From: Anthonomus grandis grandis
Lineage: Eukaryota; Arthropoda; Insecta; Coleoptera; Curculionidae
Reading direction: 5' to 3'
DNA length: 64,000 nt
NCBI RefSeq assembly: GCF_022605725.1
Contig: NC_065552.1
Location: 32,561,879 to 32,625,878 of the forward strand
Made by a program: the position numbers and the translations under genes. This document shows, in pieces, positions 22,020-33,400 of this stretch (positions are counted from its first letter, which is position 1; each line of letters opens with the position of its first letter). The notes under the pieces were generated by a model. That model was not told the origin of the DNA. It did not search any database and saw only the letters and a program-made list of their open reading frames with translations.

Positions 22020-22980
22020 GGCGTTTAGTTAAATCCCAGTGAACTCTTGCCACAATCGGATTATTGGAGGAATTGAGCAATGTATTATCAAGAAATATTT
22101 TCTAGATTTTCGTTTGTTTTTTACATATTTTTTTTTAACTGCTAAACACGCAGACTATAAAAACAAAAAGATGCCTTGATGGAACTACTAGGAAAAATTG
22201 TAATATTTTTGCCGAAAGTTGGCCAACATTAATTCGCAGTATCGTAGAGAGAGGCGTAATTATAAAAAATATGGAAAGTCTGGAGTGGCTTCTTCTTTTT
22301 GTTCTAAATAGTTTGAGTATAATTTGATGGCTTTCCTCCGAGACAAAAATAAACCAAGAACTACAGAAGAGAGTGGCCTTGATGAAAACAATTCTTGATA
22401 TAGATAGTACCGAAACTTTAGATAAATACATTAAACTATGGTACGAATCTCCTGTGGCTAGAAACCTCAATGTAATGGCAAAACGACCCACTGCTGGGAT
22501 AGAGTCTCTATAGTTGGTGTTGCTCTTGCTAATGATAGAGCCAATTAAACAAAATAAATTTTTAAAATCTGCCCTTGACATTCTTAAAAAGTTCTTAAAA
22601 CTTGATGACAGTTCACGTCCTATACTTATATCATCTTCTCTTGCAATAGTTTAGAAGTCACATTTTCTTCTTTTTGCCTTAAAGATGGTCGAACCCAAAA
22701 TCGACGTTTATTTTTGTTCTTTTTATTCATAATAAAATAGGTAGCTCCTCGTAAGAGAGTAAAAATAAATCCTCGTCCTCTTGTCTGGATGTAAAGTGAA
22801 TAAAACATAAACAGTACATAGTACACAGTTTTTAATGATTTAGTTCGTTGCTGGTGTAAACAAAAAGTCCGTTGGGGACATAACAGTTTTTAAACAATTT
22901 CAAAACAAAACTGTTCGAATTTTCTGTTCAAACGGACAGTTCGTGTTTTGTTTTTGTCCTGTCCGCTTAGTGCGAACCCG
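22020..22980 (-). pseudogene. Harbinger remnant with transposase exon 1
   Basis: The minus strand opens with an ATG at about 22728 and a basic N-terminus (NKKNKNKRRFWVRPSLRQ), breaks frame near 22625, and goes on with FKNFLRMSRADFKNLFCLIG, NYRDSIPAVGRFAITLRFLATGDSYHSL and LSISRIV, the conserved pre-catalytic blocks of HARBI1-type transposases. The rest to 22135 is scrambled. Upstream, at 22900-22980, a CpG-containing stretch with GTCCGCTTAGTGCGAACCC resembles a Harbinger terminal repeat, but no partner was found. Exon 2 and the MADF partner are missing. Confidence 0.65.
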
Positions 22981-23229
22981 CCATTAGGCGACATATACAA
23001 TCATTGATAACGAAGTATCGACTAAAGGCTTTACAGGCCATGGAGGTAAACAGGAGCATCTCTCCTTCTGTAAGAGAAAACAAGCAAACGAACATGTTTA
23101 ATAAAAATCTGTACTCTACACAATCTGAAGATGAACAAGTATTCCAGGAATTATTACCACGTAAATCAACGAGGACAGTGGACAGGGAGACCATTCGGCA
23201 ACATGTTGAACAGTTGACGAAGCTTGGCA

Positions 23230-23770
23230 GCTATCAAAATAATTGCGTATTTGTTAGTTTTGAGACTCGAAAGAGATGTTGTAAGCTACGGTAGCTATTG
23301 TCTCTTGCCATAAAATTTAAAGTAATTTGTAATTTAACACGTGCTGGTATTGCATCCCTGATAAATGTGTCCAATTTCTGAATTCGCGGCGCGATTAAAT
23401 TCAGCAATGTTTCAAAATCGGCAGATGTAATTTTCAAGCACATTGGCCGGAGTTTTTTATAGCCAATTAGCATATGCTCCCAATTCATTTCGTCTCAAAA
23501 TCCAATCCCTTACCCAAATCTTTTTTTTTTTTTAAATTTTCTTAACTTCATTTATTAAAACACTTGCAGCTTGCACTAAACATTTTTTAACAACGGCTCG
23601 GCATTTTTGCCTAACCTGCTTGTTCATTTTGAGGCACTAAATATTCTTTTAAATTCCTAGCAAATGTGGCTACTGTTACTCTACCAAAATGAGTAGAGTA
23701 GAGTATTCTAGAAAAAAAGTCGGTTAGTGAACTCTACTACTTACTCTACACGTGTAAACCGGGCTTTAAG
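23230..23770 (-). pseudogene. Second Harbinger remnant with transposase exon 1
   Basis: Near 23520 the minus strand reads KIWVRDWILRRNELGAY, a common start of insect Harbinger transposases, then after a frame change MCLKITSADFETLLNLIAPRI, TFIRDAIPARVKLQITLNFMARDNSYRSLQHLFRVS, ending near 23245 (reads N for TG in the usual ATGDSY block). The right flank holds a terminal-repeat-like stretch (AAAGCCCGGTTTACACGTGT on the minus strand, about 23748-23767). The catalytic exon is missing. It differs from the previous remnant, so two families are present. Confidence 0.65.
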
Positions 23771-24149
23771 ACTAAAATGCGTAAAGTGTTACGTTGGGGC
23801 GCTGTTTATTTATGGTATGAATATGAAAGGCTGTACATTGAAGATGAGTATAATTAAGAAACTGAAGGCTTTTGAGATGTAGATGTACCGCAGAATGGTT
23901 AAGATAACCTGAAGTGCGAAAATGACCAATGAGGAACTTCTTAGACCACTTCCGCGTCATCCTTCACCCAGTCAACACGTGGTCGTTCATTTTCCTTTCC
24001 TATCCTTCAGATTCCTTTCCTAAACCCTTTCCTACCCCTTGCCGTTTTCTATAACGTGCATTTAAGTATTAAATTTTGTGAAAGTTATCGATTCGGGAAA
24101 CAGGGTACATACCCGACGGTTTTCCCGAATCTCCAAATCGTGGTGGCAG

Positions 24150-24300
24150 ATTGCCTAGTAGCAGAGCCAATTCAGCTAATAACCTAGCAAGCAAGCAACT
24201 TCTTAGACGCGTCACCAAGGAACGCGAACTCTTTGAAATCATTAGGAAACGGAAAACGACATATTTGGGGCACATCATACGAGTAAAAGATACCGATGGC
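24150..24300 (+). pseudogene. LINE C-terminal fragment
   Basis: The plus strand encodes KQLLRRVTKERELFEIIRKRKTTYLGHIIR in one frame (split here: LLRRVTKERELFEI, then RKRKTTYLGHIIR). A block with an LGH(I/V)(L/M)R signature is typical of the C-terminus of several insect LINE RTs. About 50 codons match and the rest is unrelated. It lies just downstream of the MKS1 stop codon on the other strand. Confidence 0.55.
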
Positions 24301-24445
24301 TGCGCAATATATAAACATATAACCTTTGACCTAAGACAGATTTTCGAGAAAGGTAATAATAAAATAAGATTGTTAAAAGCATCAAATGTCTATATTTAAT
24401 AAAGTTATGAAACACAAATAATAAGTATTATAACCAAAACACAAA

Positions 24446-27400
24446 TTACATTTTAAGGTTTCTTCGTACTTCAAGCATTTCCTTTCTAGCTCTTTTAAAC
24501 TCTTGTATAACTTGTTCCACACTTCTTATCAAAGCTGAAGACCCCAATGTTTCAGAAATAATTTTTCTTGTTCTATCCGGATCTCCAGAACGTTCTTCTA
24601 TAAACTCTTGCGATTGATGTAGGACATGTATTCGAACCTTTAACTGTCCTGTGGACACAGTTTCTGTGCCATATTTATTCATAACGCTTTCCTAAAATTA
24701 TACATATTAACTACCACGAAACTTTGAAGCAGCCTTTTTGGTTCTTACTGAATAATCTTTTGGCATACCAATCCAGGTGACGTCGCTGTAATTCTGACAA
24801 TCGCCAATAAAATACCTTTTCATTTCACTTATTGGATTTTTGGTAGTAAATCGGAAACAGTTTAGATCATATTGAAAATAACCGGATTGGGAAATTGGTA
24901 GATTTATGTAGGAAAGGCCTTCTGTTCTGAATCTTTCCCAAGAATCTTTAGAGAAGATTTCGAAGTAAATGTAGGGGCATTTCGGCAAACCTAAAAACAT
25001 TGGTACAAGGTTTAAATTTATTAAGAACATACGCAGCACTCCGACAAAGAGCATTGTCGAATACGCTTCGTCAGAATCTAACTTAGTAAAGCTTTGTTTG
25101 TTATAGAAGGTTATCAAAAAATTAACGGGTTCTATACAGGGCTCAGTATAGAGAGCTAGAGTTATATAAGGTGAGAAATAAATACGATATATCTATAATA
25201 ATAGTTCTGTCTTCATCGCATCTAGTTATTAGAGCTTTTTACGTCCATTTAATTTGTACCTGTTGTGTTGTATTTTACAATAACGATTCAAACCACAGGA
25301 GGCCAATACGAGTGATTTCATTCTGTGGAGAACATGATTGAAAACACAACGAACCAAAATTATTAAAATCAGATTTTTTTGTCAAGTAATTCTATCCGAT
25401 TCTATGTCTCTGTGAAACACCCTGTATAGAATACATAGCCACGATCCACGCTTTCAAAGATGTCATTAGTTACTTTAGCAAGCGCTGTAGATGTATTTAA
25501 TGAGGCCTTAAATCCGCATTGATTATTTGTTAATAAATTTTTAAATAGGAAATAGTCGTAAATTTGTTTGTACGTAATCTTTTAGAATATTTTAGAAGCT
25601 TTAGCCTGAATCCCCATTGGTACGTAATTATACGGATCCGATGGTACCACATGATTGCTAGACCCAAAATCGGGTCTGTTATTGGCTGATAGCAATCACG
25701 TGGTCCCAACGGATCCGTAATTACGTATCAATGTGGATTCAGCCTTAGGTAGAATACTGATGACACGCAGGTCAGAAAATTCATTTGAATTTGCAAATGT
25801 TACTAGTGGAAGTCCAATTGCACTTTTCCATGCAAATGGAAAATAATTTTGCTCAAAAACAACAGTTTATTATATGAACCATAATATTATGAAAATGTAA
25901 ATACGTTAATTATTATTCTGCTAGTTTTTGTACAATTTTATTAGTATTCTGTAGCTAAAGTTGATTCGTAGGGTTTCTTTAGGGTTCTACTTACGTTTGG
26001 TTTATTATTTTTATCTATAGTGTTTAGTTTTTAAGTAGTTCATCTTGTTCGAGAGCCCCATTTTGGCCCCAATTTAGGTTATTTAGGTTATATTATTGTA
26101 AATCCCTGTAGTTCTAATTTTCTAGAATTTGTATACTTGCTTGCTTTGACGGTCAGTATTCTCCTAAAATTATTGGTCTCTTTGGGCAAAAACAATGAAG
26201 ATAATTCTAAATATTTCGAAACTGTTCCATCGGGTTTTAAAAAGGACGCGCTTCGTGACAATTCATTCAGTTTGAATTGTTTAGTCAGTTTTTACCTTGG
26301 AAACAATTAAACGACAGTCAAGGCGATTTAGGATTTAGGTTAGTGTTTTTGACGTTGACAATAAAAGTGTGTTCCCGAATTTCGTTACAATATATATGCG
26401 CACTACAATACTTAAGTATTTTAAGAGAAATAGTGTCATCACCTCGGTAGATAGGTGCTGCAGGGTCTTACGTCAGTCTAGCACGTATATAGTCTGCTTA
26501 AGTACATAGAATGTTAAGCGTTTTTATTTTCCTTTTTATATATTTTGTTATTTTCTTTTTTCTTTCCTGCTGCATATGTTGAAGTACCAATTTCAACATA
26601 TTTTTATTCTTTCTCTTCTTTTTTTTCAAATCAATTTTTTTCCTGTACTTGGGTAACAAACCTGTTGGAAATAAATGCCGTTTTTTTCATCACCTGCCCC
26701 GTTTTTTTTCAATTCATGCAAAATTTGACTTTGACTTTGATCAACAAAATTGTTTGTTTTATAGAAAAGTTAATAGGGGAAGTCTTTTCTCCACAAATAA
26801 ATAAAATGGCTAGAACACTTGCCGAAATGCACACACACTCCTGAAATTAGGATTGGCATTTTATTTGTGGGGAAAAGACTTTTCTTATTAACTTTTCTAT
26901 GTTTCATCGACTTCACTTCAGAATGGACTTTTTCCTTAAAATCGTTTGTTATAAAACATCTTTCCTTAAAACAGAAAGTCCAATCGATTAAGTAAAATTA
27001 TATTACCTTCTGAATTAAGACAATTATACTCAATAAGAGCTTCAATACAATGTCCGAAGTGAACCAATCCATCCTCATTAGCTTTACAAGTTTGTGTTGT
27101 ACCTCTTAAAATCTCATCATTTTCACAATTCCATCCTTCTGGAAGGTCAATAAAGTACTGAACAAATACTTCTGGATATTCAAAACGCGTTCCCGAAGAA
27201 ATTTCCAATAAGAGGAAGACATACAGTTTATTCTTGGGAGGAAGCTTAAAGCTATCAGGTAACATTTGGATCTTTAATTTTTCTTGGTATTCATTAATCT
27301 AAAATAGCCCAGAGTTCATAAATATTTTATAGATAGCAATTTCGCTGTTTCAAAAATGTATCCATCCAACTACTTTATCTTTAAAACCATCGTAATAAAC

Positions 27401-30400
27401 CAAAGTATGAATAAATGGTAAGACCACTTACTTCTCTAATTAAACTTTTCTCGTTAAGCCCAATCGATTCCGGAATCTCTTTTGAGCAGTTTTCAATAAA
27501 ATAACTAAAAACTTTCTCGTCGTTTTGAATTGATCGCGGAACCGATAATTTGTAGGGACGGCTAACGGTGAAATCCGGGAATACTTGTAAGACTTTCATG
27601 CTCGGGTTATATTTCAGAGTGCAGAGCAGTTTTTCGTTTTTAATCCAAGTATCCTCAAAGTATTCCCTAAAAGAAACATTTCAGATAACTTTCATTAACG
27701 CTGCTAGTTCAACTTACCCAAAATCCGCTAGCAAATACATTTTTATATCTTTGTGAGTATGAACTGGCTGTTCAATGGTTTTTTCAAGGCTCTTATTAAA
27801 GTCGTATTCTTCAGAATCTAGTTCGTTATCATCTATATTTAAATTTTGCAAGCGAGTTTCCAAATAATTAGTATCATTTCCACTAGGTCTCTGTAAATTT
27901 AAGAAAAATACTGACTTAACTAAAAGTTAGCCAGGAAAATGTTGTCTAACATTGTAGCAAAGACTATAGAGAAAACGCGGATTTTGAAGTACCAAGATTT
28001 AATGAAGAGTACGCTATAAAGCATCTATTACACAGGGCGAGATTACTAGCCAGTCACCGGCGAGTAAAATTTAAAGCGAGTGAGCGAGTTAGAACACGCT
28101 CAGCGAGCGCAAGCTACACACGCAGGGCTAGTTCTAATCGCTTTACTCGGAGGGTATTGAATTTTTGGAAGTTGTTTGTTTTGTATTTTGAGTTTTTAAA
28201 AATTTATGAACAATTTCCAGTAAAATGGAATATTAAACACAAAGATTATCTAAATATTAAACTGAAAGACGTATTATTTAAGAACATGTGTGAACAATTA
28301 GATGATAAAGGTCTTCTAAAAGGAATGGATGAAAAACAATTCAAAAACAAAACTAAAAATTTGAAAGATGTGTTTCGTCAAGATGTGGCCGAAATAGAAC
28401 GAAGCAAAAAAAGTGGCTGTGGAACAGAAGACATTTACACCTCAAAAATGGTTTGAGGCTGCCCATTTTTTCGCAGAAGTTTTGTCAACAAGGCATAGTA
28501 ATTCAAACCTGGTGAGTAGATTTTAGAGCTAGAATTTTTTTATTTTTACATAAGTAAATTGTGCATAACAAATAAAGTTTAATTTTCTCATACGTTTTGG
28601 GCAAAATTACTTTGTAAAATAATAACTTGTATTTACTTAAAAATATAAAAAAATATTATTCAAGTTAATTCCAATTCCACTTTTTTCCATTACCGCGCTA
28701 AAGGATTTTCTTCCATAAAATACTTGGCGTACGTGCATCTTACTTCCTCTGCTGAATTTTTGTAATTATTACTTCCCAAATGAATAACCAATGACCGATT
28801 ATCCACGTGGTTTCTCCATTGTTCAAAAGTAATATTTCCCGTGTTCAGATCCTCTCTATCCACACCATTTTCAGGAAAATAAGTATCGGGGCTGCTTTTT
28901 CTCAGCCAGTTGTGGAGACTACATGCTGCCAAAATAATATCGTCAATTGTTGCTTCTTTTAATTGAATTGGTCTTGAAAATATTTTGAAGCGCCACACAA
29001 GAATACCAAATGCATTTTCTGATACTTGTCTTGCTCAAGAGAGTCGGTAGTTGAATATCCTTTCAGTATTATTAAGCTGTGACTTACTGTACGGCTTCAT
29101 TAAGTTAAGACATCGTCCCCCACAATGACCTAATTTTCAGGCATATTAAGAGTGTTATTTTCCATAGCGATGTTTAAAGTACTATCTCTAAATATTGCAC
29201 TGTCACTAGCTCGGCAGTTTGCTCCAATACCAATGTAAGTAAAGCAATAATCTGCGTCCACCATTGCAAATAACACTACACTATAGGTTTTTTTGTAATT
29301 AAAGGACACTGACCCAGACCTGGGAGGTTTTTTAAACAGAACGTGCTTGCCATCAATCGCTCCACAACATCTCGGGAAATTTCAACGAAGAAGAAAATTG
29401 CTTTGTATTTTTTTCCATTCATTTCTGGCTGTAGGCATCTGGAAGAAAAATATTATATATTTTAGAAAATTTGTTTACTTCTTAAATCAAGCAAAAGGTA
29501 AACACATTTTTTATAGATTTGTTCTAATTTTTTTCAGACTCTACCCAGCACATAGAATATATATGAGGAAGTCTCAAACTCTTAAATTGAACAGCCTGAT
29601 GATGAAGAACCCGATACACCGCCCAAGGAACAAAATGTAAAACTCTCTACTAAAATCTATCACAAGTAAAACTGTCGACGAATTTGGGAAGTATGTAGCT
29701 GCAGAGCTACGTCAATTGCCGCAACGTCAGGCTATTTTATTGCAGCAAGAAATCCAGAATTCTATTACACGTGTAAAGCTAATATGTTTAGAAAACAATA
29801 ACCAAATAAATACTTACTACGGAGAACCCCTTCAGCTGCAAACTTCTCCATCGTTATCCTCCCCAAGTGATCCCAGCCCTGCCTCAACCACATATGAAAC
29901 ACATACCCAACCCCAAAATAACGAAGATAACGGATATGGTCACGATGTTCTTCATCAAGCACTTATAAATACTTTTTATAAATAAATAACTTTTTTCGTA
30001 AACAGTGTGTAAAAAACTAATTGATTATTAAGTTATGCCTACCTTTATATATGGCTTTAGAACCTGACAAATTGCTGCAAGTACTTCGGGTACAAACAGT
30101 GACATTGTACATTCAGGCACTCGAAATAAATATTCTAGTGATGTAAACGAATCACCAGTTGCCAAAAAGCGCAGGGTCATTTTTAGTTTCGTAGCAGTTG
30201 GTATCGGCATCCTAAGTTTTGTTTTTTTTCTGCGGATTGTTTCGTCAACCATTTGCAATATTAAACTGTTCATCGCTCATTCTCAAAACATTCCTGTATG
30301 CCACAGGATCTTCATCCATATTAGAAGCCCCATATGTGTCTCGTTTTGAAATCCAATTCCTAACCCACACCCGTCTTGCTTTTCTTTTTTTCTGGTTTAA

Positions 30401-33400
30401 CATTTCTTGAAGTTTTTCCGAATTAAAAGGCTCACAACAACAATCCCTGCACGCACTATATCCGCCATTTTATCCAACTAGTACTAGTCCTGTTTTGAAT
30501 TACACATAGCGTTTTCACTCTCCAGAGAGAGAAATCGCGAGCGAGTAGCGAGAAAAGTAGGCCAGTGTTCAACTTTACTCGCTGGAAGAAAGCGAGCCGC
30601 GAGTTTACTAGCAGCCGCGATTACATTTGGTGACTTTTATAGCAACAAGTAAATTCGCCGGCGACTGGCTAGTAATCTCGCCCTGTGTAATAGATGCTTA
30701 AGGAAGAAGACAGTAAAAAGTAAATCATTGTTAGGACTGCAGTAAAATATAATAATAACTCCTTTTTTTATCCATGGTTTAATTGTATACAATTAAGCTT
30801 AACGATTTACGTAAAATTTTGTGATCTCGTCTTAGTTATTTAACGACTTCATAAAAGAATACCTCGGTTTCGGCATAAAATTCTTCAGAATCAATATACG
30901 AAAACAGAAATCCATCATTAATATCTTCTTCCGAGTCTTCACAAACGAGTCGATTGAATTCTTTTTCTTGCTCAGTAAAGCAATTCCTTTCATCCGCATA
31001 ATATTGTTTTTGAGATTTACTAAAATATTTTTCCTGCCATAAGAAAACCTTTTCGATTGAATTGTTTTCCTTATTTTTAGTGGAATTTTGGTGTTGCTGC
31101 ACTTCTTGTATCTTTATCCTAAAAAATAAAAACTGTAGTATTTAATGTAATTAACGTAAAAAACTATGGCTTCAAATTATACAATAGCCTGGGAAATACG
31201 GATATAGCAAGATATTGATAAAGTTACTATAAAATATCCGGTATTGTCCTACAAACGTTTAATATTACAAAAAAAAATATAAGAATGAAAGTAATCTGGT
31301 ACAGCCTCGAACGAAATATTACCCTAATCGCTGGCAATTATCGATAGTCCCTATACATTAATAGCAGAATATACTCTATAATAAAGCATGTTCATGAAAT
31401 ATCAGCAAATTGAATATTCTTGAAACATTTACTGAATATTTTATATCAAGTATCTAGCACTATTCTGTCAAAATCTGATATCTATAGACGTGTCCAACTC
31501 CATTGTAAATGGGTATAATTGCGAAAATGCTTATAATCTTTTGATCTTCAATTAAGGTGCTTCTAAATTTTTGAAAATTAGCAGATACGGCTGTAATGTT
31601 ATGTAATTTAAATTTTAGTCATAAGCAAGCAGCGAAGTAGTAACTTTCAAACGAATTTTATTTGTCGCATCCTATAAAGTCGAAATTGCCTCAGGTTTTT
31701 TACATACCGTCAAAACTTTCCTAATTTGGACTTCTTTAATTCGCAGTATAAAAGACTTGACAGAATTTTATGGCCTTAGTGATAAAAGATTAGTAGTTCC
31801 ATAACAGAATGTAAAAGCATAACTAAAAACGTTAAACTGCAAAGCATTAAAATTAAGCATTCCAGAAAACAATTTAAGGTAATCAAAGTTGCACTGTGTA
31901 CCGTATTTATACTCCGTTTCTAGAAACTGGAGGTAACACTAGATGCCCTGGAATTGGCCCTCAACCAAGGTTTAACGCTCATGATGATCGCATTGTCGTC
32001 TTACAAAGTCCCGGATTAGGACCTTACGGCTATATAACTCAGAAATCGACTTTATCTCATCCGGAATATGACCGGTAAGTAAACGAATCATTATTCAAAA
32101 ACTGGGAGAAGCCAACCTTGCAAGTCATAGACCCGCGATAGGTCCAGAGCTTCTTAGACAACATCCTATTATATGACGTCAGTTTACCAGGAATAATAAA
32201 TACTTTGGTGAAAATGAAGGAGAGCGCCTTTTGTTTACTGATGTGTCGAGATCGATTTCCAAATGGTTCTGAAACGGTTTTACAGAGTTTTAATTTAGTC
32301 CTAGGGTAGACTACCAAGCGGTAATTACTTATTCATTTATTAGATTCACTTGGATTCACTTACGTGGGCTAGAATTTTTCTAGAGGCACACACAGAGTCG
32401 TACGTCATTCCAAAATCCCTTTTACGGCTGTCAACTAGTAAGAATGAGAGAATTTAATACATATTTTCTTTAAGAAACAACTCTGCCTCCGGAAATAATG
32501 CATAGACCAAGAGTGTATCTTTAATGTTTCTGAACCCTGTTGAAACGAACTAGTAACTGTGTGAACTATTTAGAATAATTTCAGTCATCATTAAATAAAA
32601 ACACACAGTTACTAGTTCGTTTTAAAAGATTTTAGAAACATCAATGATATACTCTTGCTCTATGCATTACTTCCAGGCGCAGAGTTGTTATTAAATTATT
32701 TGATTCTTACTAGTTGAGATGTGATGAGGCATTATGGGCTACTCAGATTATTTATGGAAACCCTTAAGAGCAGTAGTTCTATAGCTATACAATCGAAGTT
32801 AAGGAAACCCTAATCATATTATATATATACCCTTTCATATTATGTATAATGATAAAGGCAGGGTCACGAATATCAGTTGTTCTTCATTATTCCGAAATCA
32901 TAGTGGTGGCGTAAGCAGACACAACGCACAACATCTCTTGAGACACGTGAAAGATTAGCGAATTTTCTGGACCATGCGGTTTGACGAGCATATTATAAGG
33001 AGCCCCAAGCCAGAATTGTCAAGTCAGAATTGAGACGCAAGTGAAATAGACGATGCACAGCAGGGCAGTGCATGTTTTTGTATTCAGTATAATTTAAATC
33101 TTCTTCTTTTTCATCAGTCTTCTCCAATCCACTTCTAGACATAGGCTTCTTCGTGAGTTTTCCATTCGTGTCGGTTTTGAACAGTTCTAAGCCAGCCAAC
33201 TATCTCCCAGATGTAATCCGTCCATCTTCTCTGTATTCTTTCTCTGTTTCTCTATGTTGCCACTGTATCCTACCTTTTTGTCTATCTCTCCTCATCTTGT
33301 CTCGCTACGTAACCCGCCCACTGCCCAGGTCCATTTCAATTTGGCAACTCTATTGAATGTATCAACGACTTAAGTTCGCCTCCAAAGCGAGGTCGAAAAA

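Larger units (their letters stand above)
28020..30698. mobile_element. Degenerate Harbinger transposon inside MKS1 intron 2, 2679 bp
   Basis: The ends AGCATCTATTACACAGGGCG are identical at both termini (left plus strand, right minus strand) and continue as AGATTACTAGCCAGTC(A/G)CCGGCGA. TAA flanks at 28017-28019 and 30699-30701. The order of parts is the mirror image of the intact copy at 13.8 kb: MADF exon 1 (+), transposase exon 2 (-), MADF exon 2 (+), transposase exon 1 (-). Both genes are broken while the ends are well kept, so it may still be mobilised in trans. The subterminal regions are rich in GCGAG/CTCGC motifs. Confidence 0.95.

Noticed and set aside
23004..23294. Plus-strand frame of 96 codons between two Harbinger remnants
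   Set aside because: No recognised motif, the end overlaps antisense Harbinger coding sequence, and no splice or start context supports a gene.
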